Source: Ilyobacter polytropus DSM 2926 | GTDB lineage: Bacteria; Fusobacteriota; Fusobacteriia; Fusobacteriales; Fusobacteriaceae | Direction: 5' to 3' | Length of the DNA: 64,000 bases | NCBI RefSeq assembly: GCF_000165505.1 | Contig: NC_014632.1 | Span: 248,001-312,000 of the forward strand | Part shown: in pieces, positions 1 to 8,741 of the stretch | Numbering within the stretch: the stretch's first letter is position 1 | How the letters are laid out: each line of letters begins with the position of its first letter | Program-made: the position numbers and the translations under genes | The notes under the pieces: generated by a model | What the model was told of the DNA's origin: nothing | What the model saw: the letters and a program-made list of their open reading frames with translations, nothing else | The model's database searches: none

Positions 1-690
1 GCTAAAAAAGATATAAAAAAAATAGATTACAGCAGATCAAATAATAAAAATATGAAATTTTCAGTAATTGTCTCAAACTCCTCTCAAAGAGATACAGCTG
101 TGAGGTACGGGATAGAAAAAATATATGAAAAAGGTCTGGATGTGGCAAAAGAATCACAGCTAGGAAGAATCGATTTAGAAAGCAAGTTGGCATGGAATTT
201 ATATCAGCTTCTTGAAAATAAAAATAATGCCGTAACTGTCAATTGGAATCTAAATATAACCAATACTTATGCTTTAGAGGAAATAAGTAAGATACCAGGT
301 GCAGACACTGTGATAATATCACCTGAACTGAATCTAGACAGAATAAAAGAGATAGGTGAAACAGGGATTAGAAAAGGACTCATGATATACGGTAAATTAA
401 AGGGAATGTTTATAGAGGTACCGATTTTTCAGGAAAATAAAGTTACAATTACAAATGATCAGGGAGATCAATTTGATGTAATTAAAAATTCTATAGGGAA
501 CAGTGAATTGTACCTTGAAACCCCTATGAATCTTATACCAAATTTAGAGAAACTTCTAGATGCCGGAATAGATGAACTGGTACTTTTATTTACTGATGAG
601 TCAGAAGAAGAAACAGAAAAGATTTTGAACTCACTAAAAACTAAAACAGGAGAGTACAACCCTTATAATTTTCAAAAAGGGGTTTACTAA
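1..690 (+). CDS. U32-family peptidase (collagenase-like), C-terminal part; 5' end outside window
   Basis: The frame is open from the first base, so the ATG at 52 is probably internal and the gene starts upstream of the window. The visible part carries the late half of a U32 peptidase: a TIM-barrel strand pattern with VNWNLNITN, then VIISPELNLDRIKEIG, then YGKLKGMFIE. U32 proteins such as YegQ/RlhA and PrtC act on RNA modification or on protein substrates, so the name peptidase is historical. The catalytic or Fe-S cysteines would lie upstream and cannot be judged. It ends 12 bases before pgpA, which has its own ribosome-binding site GGAGTGG, so co-transcription is likely. The family call is good; the exact role is not known. 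Confidence 0.7.
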   Translation, partial: AKKDIKKIDYSRSNNKNMKFSVIVSNSSQRDTAVRYGIEKIYEKGLDVAKESQLGRIDLESKLAWNLYQLLENKNNAVTVNWNLNITNTYALEEISKIPGADTVIISPELNLDRIKEIGETGIRKGLMIYGKLKGMFIEVPIFQENKVTITNDQGDQFDVIKNSIGNSELYLETPMNLIPNLEKLLDAGIDELVLLFTDESEEETEKILNSLKTKTGEYNPYNFQKGVY

Positions 691-702
691 GGAGTGGAAT
701 AG

Positions 703-1200
703 ATGAAGAAAAAAACAGTAAAAAATCTGGCTACATGCTTTGGACTTGGAGATCTTCCAAAGGCTCCTGGAACCTTTGGAACCTTAGGAGGGATACCGAT
801 ATTTATAGGGCTCACCTTTATCAGAAGGTTTTTTCCAAACAATATGGTATACAATTCCTTTTATTTTATGTTTCTTATAACTCTTTTTGCAGTGGCTGTA
901 TATGTGTCAGACATATGTGAAAGGGAGATATATAGAGAGAAGGACCCTCAAAATGTTGTAATAGACGAGGTGTTAGGATTTCTGACGACACTATTTCTTG
1001 TCAATCCAGTAGGCGTGGTACAGAATATAGGGGCAATATTTTTAGGGTTTGTCATATTTAGAATACTTGATATAACAAAGATAGGGCCTATATATAAATC
1101 ACAGATGTTTGGACACGGTGTAGGTGTGGTCTTAGACGACTTTTTGGCGGGAATAATCGGAAACTTTATCATGGTGTGTATCTGGAGTTTTTTCTTTTAA
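703..1200 (+). CDS. pgpA: Phosphatidylglycerophosphatase A
   Basis: This 165-residue membrane protein matches PgpA, which removes the phosphate from phosphatidylglycerophosphate to make phosphatidylglycerol at the inner membrane. The family signature LPKAPGTFGTLGG lies at about residues 18-30. The acidic catalytic region VIDEVLGF is at about 87-92, followed by FRILDITKIGPI and VVLDDFLAG. Three to four hydrophobic segments fill the spaces. Length is normal for the family. It lies in a tight plus-strand run between the U32 gene and cinA (18-base gap). No sign of damage. Confidence 0.93.
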   Translation: MKKKTVKNLATCFGLGDLPKAPGTFGTLGGIPIFIGLTFIRRFFPNNMVYNSFYFMFLITLFAVAVYVSDICEREIYREKDPQNVVIDEVLGFLTTLFLVNPVGVVQNIGAIFLGFVIFRILDITKIGPIYKSQMFGHGVGVVLDDFLAGIIGNFIMVCIWSFFF

Positions 1201-1218
1201 TAAAGGTGGAGTAATGGC

Positions 1219-2427
1219 ATGAAAGCATTTATTATTTTGGTAGGAACAGAACTTCTAAGTGGTATGACAGTGGATACAAATAGTTTATTTATGGCAGAGG
1301 AACTGAATAAATACGGTATTGAAATATCTTCTAAAATAACTGTTGGGGATAATATAAAAGAGATAATAAAGGCCATAGAATTTGGCAAAAGTCAAAGTGA
1401 CCTCATAATAATGTCAGGTGGACTAGGCCCTACAATGGATGATTTGACCAAGGAGGCCATCGCCAAATATCTTGGAAAAGAACTGGTGGTAGACCCAGAA
1501 GAATACAGAGAGCTTAAAAAAAAGTTTGATAAACTGGGAATAGAGTTTCTAGACAACAATGTAAAAGAAGTGGAAAAACCAGAGGGAGCAGTAAGTTTTG
1601 GAAACGGCGCCGGAATGGCTCCAGGAATATATATAGACAGGATAGCGGCTTTTCCAGGAATACCAAGAGAGCTATATAATCTGTTTCCGAAATTCATGGA
1701 TTACTACGCAAAAGAAAATAAGCTAGAGGATGAGATTTATATAAAGGATATTCTAGTCTGGGGAATCCCGGAATCACATCTAGAAAAAAGAATAAAGAAC
1801 TTCTTTGATGAAAAAGATATTTTTTATGAGTTCCTGGCCAAGGACTACGGAATAGTTGTCAGGCTTCAGGGGAAAGAAAGTTCAAAAAATCTAGTAGAAA
1901 AAATAGTAGAAAAAATATATAATGAAATAGGTCATTATGTAATAGGTGAGGATGGAAAAAGAGTTCAAGACAGTGTAGTGTCTCATCTAAAAACACTAGG
2001 TTATAATATTTCTCTGGCAGAATCTTGTACTGGAGGTCAGATAGCTTCGATGCTTGTGGAAGTTTCTGGAGTTTCCAAGGTGTTTTTTGAAGGGATAGTA
2101 TGCTACAGCAATGATTCTAAGATCAATAGGCTAAAAGTAAGTCCGGAAACACTAAAAGTTTACGGCGCTGTAAGCGAGGAGACAGCCAGAGAGATGCTGG
2201 CGGGATTAAAAGGAGATGTGGCCATAGCCACTACGGGAATAGCAGGACCCCAAGGTGGAACCAAGGAGAAGCCGGTGGGAACTGTTTATATAGGGGTCCG
2301 TATTTTGGATGAATACTATATAAAAAAATATGAATTTAAGGGTGATAGAAAAAGAATAAGAAGATATTCGTCTATGACTGCTTTGTTTAAATTACTTAAA
2401 ATGCTTGAAAAGAGGGTGGAATACTAA
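1219..2427 (+). CDS. cinA: CinA, competence/damage-inducible protein (NMN amidase family)
   Basis: The 402-residue product has both CinA domains. Residues 1 to about 170 form the MoaB/MogA-like nucleotide-binding part, with ILVGTELLSG and MSGGLGPTMDD. Residues from about 250 on form the C-terminal CinA (PncC) amidase domain, with SLAESCTGGQIAS and ATTGIAGPQGG. The known activities of the family are ADP-ribose pyrophosphatase and nicotinamide-mononucleotide deamidase, used in NAD salvage; in some species it is co-regulated with recA and competence. Its stop codon overlaps the start of the next gene by one base (TAATG), which implies translational coupling to the XRE-cupin regulator. Confidence 0.93.
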   Translation: MKAFIILVGTELLSGMTVDTNSLFMAEELNKYGIEISSKITVGDNIKEIIKAIEFGKSQSDLIIMSGGLGPTMDDLTKEAIAKYLGKELVVDPEEYRELKKKFDKLGIEFLDNNVKEVEKPEGAVSFGNGAGMAPGIYIDRIAAFPGIPRELYNLFPKFMDYYAKENKLEDEIYIKDILVWGIPESHLEKRIKNFFDEKDIFYEFLAKDYGIVVRLQGKESSKNLVEKIVEKIYNEIGHYVIGEDGKRVQDSVVSHLKTLGYNISLAESCTGGQIASMLVEVSGVSKVFFEGIVCYSNDSKINRLKVSPETLKVYGAVSEETAREMLAGLKGDVAIATTGIAGPQGGTKEKPVGTVYIGVRILDEYYIKKYEFKGDRKRIRRYSSMTALFKLLKMLEKRVEY

Positions 2428-2975
2428 TGTCGTTAGGAGAAAGAATAAAGAAGAATAGAAATGAAAAAGGATTATCACTAAGAGATTTAGCAGGTAGGGT
2501 AGATTTGTCTGCAAGTTTTTTGTCTCAGATAGAGCAGGGGAAAGCTTCTCCATCTATAGAGAATCTAAAAAAAATAGCTAACTGCCTTGATGTAAGGGTC
2601 AGCTACCTTATAGAAGATGATGAAGTTAAGAAAAATACTGATATAATCAGAAAAGGTGAAAGACACTTTATAGAAAGTATAGACTCTAATACGAAGATCT
2701 CACTTTTAACATCATCAGATATAGAAAAAAATATGGAGCCTATTCTTTATGAGATTTATCCAGGGGGAGAAAGTGGAAGAGATTATTATACTCATCCAGG
2801 TGAAGAGTTCATCTTTATTTTAGAAGGAACTTTGGAAATATATATAAATGATATGGTTCATTCACTAAATGAAGGAGATAGTCTTTATTTTAAATCTAGC
2901 CAAAAACATAGATTTGTAAATAATGGAGATAAAGTGGCTAGGGCTCTATGGGTGGTAACACCTCCGAGTTTTTAG
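2427..2975 (+). CDS. XRE-family transcription regulator with C-terminal cupin domain
   Basis: The 182-residue protein starts with a Cro/C1-type helix-turn-helix at about residues 5-60 (LSLRDLAGRVDLSASFLSQIEQG is the recognition region, split here over two helices). It ends with a small cupin at about 105-180, seen as the turn EEFIFILEGTLEIYIND and the closing LNEGDSLYFKS. Proteins of this build (PuuR/SutR-like) sense a small molecule in the cupin and repress or activate nearby metabolic genes. The ligand cannot be read from the sequence. It is translationally coupled to cinA and followed by kdsC after 28 bases, so it may only be carried along in the operon. Confidence 0.9.
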   Translation: MSLGERIKKNRNEKGLSLRDLAGRVDLSASFLSQIEQGKASPSIENLKKIANCLDVRVSYLIEDDEVKKNTDIIRKGERHFIESIDSNTKISLLTSSDIEKNMEPILYEIYPGGESGRDYYTHPGEEFIFILEGTLEIYINDMVHSLNEGDSLYFKSSQKHRFVNNGDKVARALWVVTPPSF

Positions 2976-3003
2976 TTATAGACTGAACAGACAAGGAGAA
3001 AAA

Positions 3004-3525
3004 ATGCGTGAAAAAGCGAGAAAAGTAAAAATTATAGTCCTCGATGTAGATGGAACCCTTACAGATGGCAAGTTATATACAGACAATAACGGGGTAGAAA
3101 CCAAGGCCTTTAATGCAAAGGATGGAATGGCCATAGCTCAGGGAATAAAATACGGAATGAAGTTTGCTATTGTAACAGGTAAAAACTCACAGATAGTAAA
3201 AGCAAGAGCCCAGGAACTAGGGATAGAAGAGGTATATCAAAAGGTATCCAATAAAATAAAGGTTTTAGATGAAATACTGGAAAAATATAAACTTACCTAT
3301 GAGGAAACGGCCTATATGGGAGATGACATAAATGATATTCCGGCAATAATGAGAGTTGGAATGTCAGGTGCACCGTTTGATTCTTCTAATGATATACTTC
3401 AAATGGTTGACTTTAAGTCCTCTTCTAAGGGAGGAAAGGGTGCTGTAAGAGAGTTTGTCGAGTATATTCTGAGAGAGAAAGGAATCTGGAATAAGGTTCT
3501 AGAGGACTATAGAAATAAAAGATAA
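3004..3525 (+). CDS. kdsC: 3-deoxy-D-manno-octulosonate 8-phosphate phosphatase (HAD IIIA)
   Basis: This 173-residue C0-type HAD phosphatase has no cap domain. It shows motif I VLDVDGTLTDG (nucleophile Asp and acid/base Asp), motif II VTGKNS and motif IV MGDDINDIPA. KdsC makes Kdo for the inner core of lipopolysaccharide, so it supports a Gram-negative envelope together with hldD further on. A related alternative is a YrbI-like phosphatase of another sugar acid; the GTLTDGKLYT start and the length favour KdsC. A purine-rich ribosome-binding site (AAGGAG) precedes the ATG by 5 bases. Confidence 0.88.
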   Translation: MREKARKVKIIVLDVDGTLTDGKLYTDNNGVETKAFNAKDGMAIAQGIKYGMKFAIVTGKNSQIVKARAQELGIEEVYQKVSNKIKVLDEILEKYKLTYEETAYMGDDINDIPAIMRVGMSGAPFDSSNDILQMVDFKSSSKGGKGAVREFVEYILREKGIWNKVLEDYRNKR

Positions 3526-3546
3526 AGAGGCTGTGGAGGAGATACT

Positions 3547-6066
3547 ATGAAAATTGAAGTAAAAGTTCTTAACGTACAGAGGCTGACAAAACTATTTATT
3601 GCATCTAGCAGATGGCTGTCAAAATATGCCGATGTATTGAATGACCTCAATGTGTATCCTGTACCAGATGGTGATACAGGAACCAATATGTCAATGACCC
3701 TCCAATCTGTAGAAAACGAACTTGTAAAACTGAATCACGAACCGGATATGGAAGAGTTTTGTGAAATCGTGTCAGAGGCGATACTTTTGGGAGCAAGAGG
3801 AAATTCAGGTACTATTTTATCTCAAATAATACAGGGATTTTTATCTGGGATATCCCATACAGAAAATGTAACTGTAGATGATGCAGTGGTGGCCTTTAAA
3901 AAGGCAAAAGAAAAGGCGTATCAATCGGTGACTGAACCAGTAGAAGGGACTATACTTACAGTAATAAGAGTAGTCTCTGAAGAAGCTGAAAAGTACCAGG
4001 GCCCTAAAGATGATTTTATACTTTTTCTAGCTCATCTTAAAAATGTTGCAGGTAAGGCTGTTGAAGAGACCCCGAATCTACTTCCAAAACTAAAAGAAGC
4101 CGGTGTGGTAGATGCTGGTGGTAAAGGGATGTTTTATATTTTAGAGGGGTTTGAAAAATCGGTAACAGACCCGGAAATGCTAAAAGATTTAGAAAGGATA
4201 GTGCAATCTCAGTCTAACAGACGTGAAAGGTTAGAACACAGTGTAACTTCTCTTGAAAAAATCAATTTCAAATACTGTACGGAGTTTATTATAGAATCTG
4301 GAGATTTTGATCTGGAGAAGTATAAATCTGATATTATAAATTTAGGAGACTCTGTAATATGTGCTCAGACTTCTAAAAAAACAAAGACTCATATACATAC
4401 CAATAACCCTGGTAAAGTAATAGAAATAGCAGGGAGTTTAGGGGATCTTAATCATATAAAAATTGAAAACATGAAGATACAGCACAGAAATGTACTAACA
4501 AAGGATGCAAGATATCAATCAGAAAAATCAATGAAATCAAAGACAGTGTTTAAAAATGAGAATAGTCGTCCAATTGCTTATTTTGCAGTGGCAGATAATC
4601 TTCAGATGGGAGAACTCTTTATAAACAGCGGAGCTTCTGCCGTTTTGATAGGAGGACAGACCCAAAATCCAAGTGTTTCAGATTTGGAGAAGACGCTAGA
4701 TCATATAAAGGCTGAGAAAATAATAATACTTCCAAACAACAAAAATATAATTTCAGCGGCTAAAATAGTTGCTGAAAGATCTATAAAGGAGATTACTGTT
4801 ATAGAAACAAAATCCATGTTAGAGGGACACTATATTCTGAAAAATAAGATGGAGACTCTGAACTATCTTGTAAAAGGTGTGAAGAGAAATATATCAGTTG
4901 AGATCACAAAAGCTGTCAGAGAGACTAAATCTGAGGATATGATGATAAAAAAAGGTGATCATATAGCCCTTGTAAATGGAAAAATCATGAAAAAATCTGA
5001 TAAAATAGAAACTCTTATAGAGGATGTATACGGATCATATATTTCTGAGGATACTTTGAGTGTTTTTGCAGTAATGGGAAAAGAATCCACAGAAGAAGGT
5101 AACAAGGTATTAAAGCCTGGTTTGGATGTAAGGTATTCAGACTATCCTGGAATGCAGGATAATTATTCCTATTATATCTATATAGAAAACAGAGACCCTG
5201 AACTTCCAGAGATAGCAGTTGTTACTGATTCAACCTCAGACCTAAGTGAGGAATTTGTTGCAGATATGAATATAGATATAATTCCTCTCAAGCTTAAATT
5301 TGAAAGTGATAAATATTATAAAGACGGTATAGATATTTCTAAGGAGGACTTTTGGAGAACAGTATTAAGTAAAAATGTGATTCCAAAAACCTCACAGCCA
5401 TCCCCAGGAGAGTTTAAAGATCTTTATGAAAGACTATTTAATAAGGGATATAAAAAAATTATCTCTATTCATATTTCAAGTAAGTTAAGCGGTACCCAAC
5501 AGGCTGCTAAGGTAGCTAGAGGAATGCTTGGCAGGGAAAAAGATGTAGCTATTGTAGACTCTAAATCTGTTACTTTAGGTCTAGGACACCTCGCCTTAGA
5601 ATCAGCAAGACTTGTAAAAGAGGGACATAGTTTTAATGAAATCTTGGAATGGATAGATGAGGCTCAAAATAAAATAAAGGTATATTTTGTTGTAAAAGAA
5701 CTTTCTTTCTTAGAAAAAGGTGGCAGAATAGGAAAAGCTTCATCTGTAATAGGAGACGTTTTCCAGATAAAACCGGTTCTGACAATTGAAAACGGAGAGG
5801 TTTGCACGGAGAAAAAGCCTATTGGAGAGATAGGAGCCATGAGGTATATGGAAAAAATAATAAAGAATGAATCTAAAAACGGATCAATAATTTTATACAC
5901 AGGTTGGGGAGGAACTCAGGATGAACTTGATAGTGCTGATCAACTGAGGTCTATAGGAGACAAACAGAAGAAAGCTGACTATAGGGGAAGATTTGAAATT
6001 GGTGCCGCTATAGGCTCTCACAGTGGACCTGTTTATGGTATGGTTATTTTTCCAAAAATAAGATAG
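3547..6066 (+). CDS. FakA-FakB type fusion: DAK2 (DhaL) kinase domain plus DegV fatty-acid-binding domain
   Basis: The 839-residue protein joins two proteins that are separate in Firmicutes. Residues 1 to about 200 are a DAK2/DhaL kinase domain with the metal/ATP loop VYPVPDGDTGTNM and GARGNSGTILSQI. About 230-320 is the FakA middle domain. About 340-430 is the FakA C-terminal domain with VLIGGQTQNPS and IILPNNKNI. From about residue 553 a complete DegV (EDD) domain follows, with VVTDSTSDLSEEF, KTSQPSPGEF and the SSKLSGTQQAA stretch. FakA phosphorylates a fatty acid held by FakB, so this enzyme may carry its own lipid carrier. A strong terminator follows immediately. Confidence 0.9.
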   Translation: MKIEVKVLNVQRLTKLFIASSRWLSKYADVLNDLNVYPVPDGDTGTNMSMTLQSVENELVKLNHEPDMEEFCEIVSEAILLGARGNSGTILSQIIQGFLSGISHTENVTVDDAVVAFKKAKEKAYQSVTEPVEGTILTVIRVVSEEAEKYQGPKDDFILFLAHLKNVAGKAVEETPNLLPKLKEAGVVDAGGKGMFYILEGFEKSVTDPEMLKDLERIVQSQSNRRERLEHSVTSLEKINFKYCTEFIIESGDFDLEKYKSDIINLGDSVICAQTSKKTKTHIHTNNPGKVIEIAGSLGDLNHIKIENMKIQHRNVLTKDARYQSEKSMKSKTVFKNENSRPIAYFAVADNLQMGELFINSGASAVLIGGQTQNPSVSDLEKTLDHIKAEKIIILPNNKNIISAAKIVAERSIKEITVIETKSMLEGHYILKNKMETLNYLVKGVKRNISVEITKAVRETKSEDMMIKKGDHIALVNGKIMKKSDKIETLIEDVYGSYISEDTLSVFAVMGKESTEEGNKVLKPGLDVRYSDYPGMQDNYSYYIYIENRDPELPEIAVVTDSTSDLSEEFVADMNIDIIPLKLKFESDKYYKDGIDISKEDFWRTVLSKNVIPKTSQPSPGEFKDLYERLFNKGYKKIISIHISSKLSGTQQAAKVARGMLGREKDVAIVDSKSVTLGLGHLALESARLVKEGHSFNEILEWIDEAQNKIKVYFVVKELSFLEKGGRIGKASSVIGDVFQIKPVLTIENGEVCTEKKPIGEIGAMRYMEKIIKNESKNGSIILYTGWGGTQDELDSADQLRSIGDKQKKADYRGRFEIGAAIGSHSGPVYGMVIFPKIR

Positions 6067-6098
6067 AAAAAAGCCGGATATTTTTTCCGGCTTTTTTT
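6067..6098 (+). terminator. Intrinsic terminator after the FakA-FakB gene
   Basis: The stem AAGCCGGA/TCCGGCTT with a 7-base T-rich loop is followed by a run of T. It closes the pgpA-to-FakAB run. Confidence 0.9.
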
Positions 6099-6167
6099 AA
6101 AAGTTGAGATGATAAGTTTAATCAAACATCGATATAAATAAGGCCATTTTTTAAAACTCATTATTCC

Positions 6168-6196
6168 TTGACAATATCATATATTAGTAGTATAAA
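6168..6196 (+). promoter_or_regulatory. Sigma-70 type promoter upstream of the EIIA-CBS gene
   Basis: TTGACA and TATAAA are separated by exactly 17 bases. The start codon lies about 180 bases further on, so the mRNA would have a long leader. A second, weaker candidate (TTGACT at 6285, 17 bases, TAAATA at 6308) would give a short leader instead. Confidence 0.65.
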
Positions 6197-6236
6197 TAAG
6201 TTTGTCATAAAAAATAGTAGTTTTTTTTAAAAAAAC

Positions 6237-6255
6237 TGTTAAATTTAATTTAACA
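6237..6255. promoter_or_regulatory. Perfect 9-1-9 palindrome, candidate operator
   Basis: TGTTAAATTTAATTTAACA is a perfect inverted repeat with a single central base. It lies about 40 bases downstream of the first -10 box and upstream of the second candidate promoter, a typical place for a repressor. The binding protein is not identifiable; the sequence is AT-rich, so some chance is involved. Confidence 0.45.
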
Positions 6256-6382
6256 CACATACAATGTTTTATCTTTTATATAAATTGACTTGAGGCTAGG
6301 AAAATATTAAATAAAGAGTATACTTAGATAGAAGATAACAAACTCTTGCGAGAAATTAATAATAAATTAGGGGGTAAATTTT

Positions 6383-7306
6383 ATGAAGCTTTCCAGTTAT
6401 TTAGATCCAAAACTTATTTTTACAGACCTAGAGGTAGAAACAAAGGAAGAGGCTATAAAGTTATTGATAGAAAAATCTGCACAAGAGGATAAAAAAATAG
6501 CCTCGATGAAAAAAGATATAATAAAAAGTGTTTTAGAAAGAGAAAATGAAATCTCAACTGCCATGGGTCAGGGGATAGCTATACCTCATGCTAGAATTGA
6601 AGGTTTGGATGATTTTATAATTATAATAGGTCTCCTTAAAAATCCAATTAAATGTCAAGTTGCTGCACTTCATAAAGAAGATGATGTGAAAATGGTAATA
6701 CTTTTAGTTTCTGAAGTTCTTAGAAATAAAAGAATGTTAAAAGTAATGTCTGGAATCATGAAGATAGCAGTAAAACACCCGAAGGTTTTAGAAGAGATAA
6801 AAAGTAGTTCTAATTCAAATATATTATTTGACTTTATAAAAAATGCCGAAGTTGAAATTGATGGAAAAATAGTAGCAGAAGATGTACAGAGTCCAGAGTT
6901 AATGCCTGTACATCCAAACGATACTCTAGACAAAGTGGCCAAAAGACTTATAATAGAGGACAGAACTGGACTTCCAGTGGTTAAAGATGGATATTTTTTA
7001 GGAGAGATAACAGAAAGAGAACTTATAGAGTTTGGAATGCCAAAATATACATCTGTTATGCAGGATTTAAACTTCCTTACTGTAGGAGAGCCCTTTGAGG
7101 AATATCTAGTAAATGAAAAAATAGCTACAATAGAGGAATTATATAGAAAAATAGACGTCATCACGGTAGACAAAAAAACTCCGATTATGGAGATATGTTT
7201 TTTAATGGTAAACAAAGGAAAAACAAGAATTTACGTTGTGGAAAATGGCAAATATTATGGAATGATCCAAAGATCAGACATAATTAAGAAAGTTCTTCAC
7301 ATTTAA
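6383..7306 (+). CDS. PTS EIIA (type 2, fructose/mannitol-like) domain fused to a CBS pair
   Basis: The 307-residue protein begins with a PTS EIIA type-2 domain (about residues 5-150). The phospho-acceptor His is at about residue 69 in GIAIPHARIE. A pair of CBS domains follows (about 165-305), with the repeated pattern TGLPVVKDGYFLGEITERE and IYVVENGKYYGMIQRSD. No EIIB or EIIC domain is present nearby. The gene sits 12 bases before a transporter of the ArsB/NhaD type, so I infer a regulatory EIIA that couples PTS phosphorylation state and an adenine-nucleotide signal (CBS) to transport. The ribosome-binding site AGGGGG is strong. The domain call is firm; the role is inference. Confidence 0.88.
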   Translation: MKLSSYLDPKLIFTDLEVETKEEAIKLLIEKSAQEDKKIASMKKDIIKSVLERENEISTAMGQGIAIPHARIEGLDDFIIIIGLLKNPIKCQVAALHKEDDVKMVILLVSEVLRNKRMLKVMSGIMKIAVKHPKVLEEIKSSSNSNILFDFIKNAEVEIDGKIVAEDVQSPELMPVHPNDTLDKVAKRLIIEDRTGLPVVKDGYFLGEITERELIEFGMPKYTSVMQDLNFLTVGEPFEEYLVNEKIATIEELYRKIDVITVDKKTPIMEICFLMVNKGKTRIYVVENGKYYGMIQRSDIIKKVLHI

Positions 7307-7318
7307 TGGAGGTATTTA

Positions 7319-8599
7319 ATGTTACAACTGATTGTCGGGTTACTTATTTTTATATTTGTGTTTTTTTTGATAATCACAGAGAAAGTTCCAAGTGTTTTAG
7401 CAACAATGGGTGGCGGATTAGCAATGGCTCTTGTGGGCCTTTTAAATGAAGAGCAAGCTCTAGAAGCTGTAGCTTCAAGACTTGAGATAATATTTTTATT
7501 GATAGGTATGATGATAGTAGTTCATCTTATATCTGAAACAGGTGTATTTCAGTGGTTTGCAATCAGGGTCGCTCAGATTGTAAGGGGAGAACCCTTTGCC
7601 CTTATAGTGTTGCTGTCTGTAGTAACTGCTATATGTTCGGCATTTTTAGATAATGTGACTACAATATTATTGATGGCTCCCGTGTCTATACTTCTAGCGG
7701 AACAGCTGAAACAGAAACCCTTTCCATTTATCATGACGGAAATAATGGCTGCTAATATAGGGGGATCTGCCACACTGATAGGAGATCCAACTCAACTAAT
7801 CATAGGAAATGAGGGAAAGCTTGGGTTCAATGATTTTATAATAAACACCGCTCCGGTATCTATACTAGCTTTTATTTCCCTTATGGTTACAGTTTACATT
7901 CTGTACGGAAGAAAGATGATAGTCTCCAGAGATTTGAAAGCTAGAATAATGGATTTAGACGCCTCTAGATCACTTAGAAACATGAGTCTTTTAAAGCAAT
8001 CGGGAACGATATTTGTGCTTATAATTACCGGTTTCATAATGAATAATTTTATAGATAAGGGTCTGGCTATTATTGCCTTAAGTGGTGCAACAGCACTTAT
8101 TATTCTTGCTAAGAAAAAACCTGAAGATATATTTAAACATGTAGAATGGGATACACTGTTTTTCTTTATAGGTCTGTTTATTATGATAAAAGGTGTAGAA
8201 GAAACTCACCTGATAGATCTGCTAGGGGAAAAAATAGTAAATATTACAGAGGGCAATTTTAATTTTGCGGTAATGCTTATAACCTGGGTTTCTGCATTAT
8301 TCACATCTGTCATTGGAAATGTAGCCAATGCAGCCACTGTGTCAAAGATAATCCACGTAATGACTCCTTCATTCCAGTCCTTAGGAGATGTAAAGGTATT
8401 TTGGTGGGGACTTTCACTGGGATCGTGTCTAGGTGGAAATGCAACAATTCTAGCCTCAGCAACTAATGTGGTTGCCGTAGCTGCAGCAGCAAAGGCGGGA
8501 TGTAAAATATCTTTTGTAGAATTCGTAAAATTTGGAGCTATAATATCTATTCAAACTCTGGTTATCGCCAGTGCTTATATTTGGCTCAGATATTTATAA
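7319..8599 (+). CDS. ArsB/NhaD (ion transporter superfamily) permease
   Basis: A 426-residue membrane protein with about 11 hydrophobic spans. It has two inverted halves, each with the conserved re-entrant motif of the family: DNVTTILLMAPV with IGGSATLIGDPTQLIIG in the first half, and GNVANAATVSKI with LGGNATILASATNVV in the second. The family contains Na+/H+ antiporters (NhaD), arsenite pumps (ArsB) and the human P protein, so the ion is not certain. No arsR, arsA or arsC is adjacent, which argues against arsenic resistance. Coupling with the EIIA-CBS gene upstream suggests that activity is controlled. A palindromic terminator overlaps its stop codon. Confidence 0.88.
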   Translation: MLQLIVGLLIFIFVFFLIITEKVPSVLATMGGGLAMALVGLLNEEQALEAVASRLEIIFLLIGMMIVVHLISETGVFQWFAIRVAQIVRGEPFALIVLLSVVTAICSAFLDNVTTILLMAPVSILLAEQLKQKPFPFIMTEIMAANIGGSATLIGDPTQLIIGNEGKLGFNDFIINTAPVSILAFISLMVTVYILYGRKMIVSRDLKARIMDLDASRSLRNMSLLKQSGTIFVLIITGFIMNNFIDKGLAIIALSGATALIILAKKKPEDIFKHVEWDTLFFFIGLFIMIKGVEETHLIDLLGEKIVNITEGNFNFAVMLITWVSALFTSVIGNVANAATVSKIIHVMTPSFQSLGDVKVFWWGLSLGSCLGGNATILASATNVVAVAAAAKAGCKISFVEFVKFGAIISIQTLVIASAYIWLRYL

Positions 8600-8631
8600 A
8601 AAGATGGGAATCTATAGATTCCCATCTTTTT
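8598..8631. terminator. Bidirectional palindromic terminator
   Basis: AAAAAGATGGGAATCTA followed directly by its exact complement, with flanking A and T runs, gives a 17-bp self-complementary stem. Confidence 0.9.
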
Positions 8632-8741
8632 ATATGACGTGATAGAATATTATGTGTTGTACTAAACCTTTTGAAATTACGTGTAATAGATAAAAAATTC
8701 TCTTTATGATATAATTTTATCAAATAAAGGGAGGTATTTAA

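Noticed and set aside
6341-6358. AACTCTTGCGAGAAATT as a fourth copy of the CTCTCGCAAAGTT motif
   Set aside because: It shares CTCGCAA on the minus strand only, lacks the exact core and lies in a plus-strand leader.
6100-6382. Riboswitch in the leader of the EIIA-CBS gene
   Set aside because: I could not match the conserved core of any riboswitch class; only a palindrome and short stems are visible.
7319-8599. Arsenite resistance operon
   Set aside because: The permease is of the wider ArsB/NhaD group, and no arsR, arsC or arsA neighbour exists.
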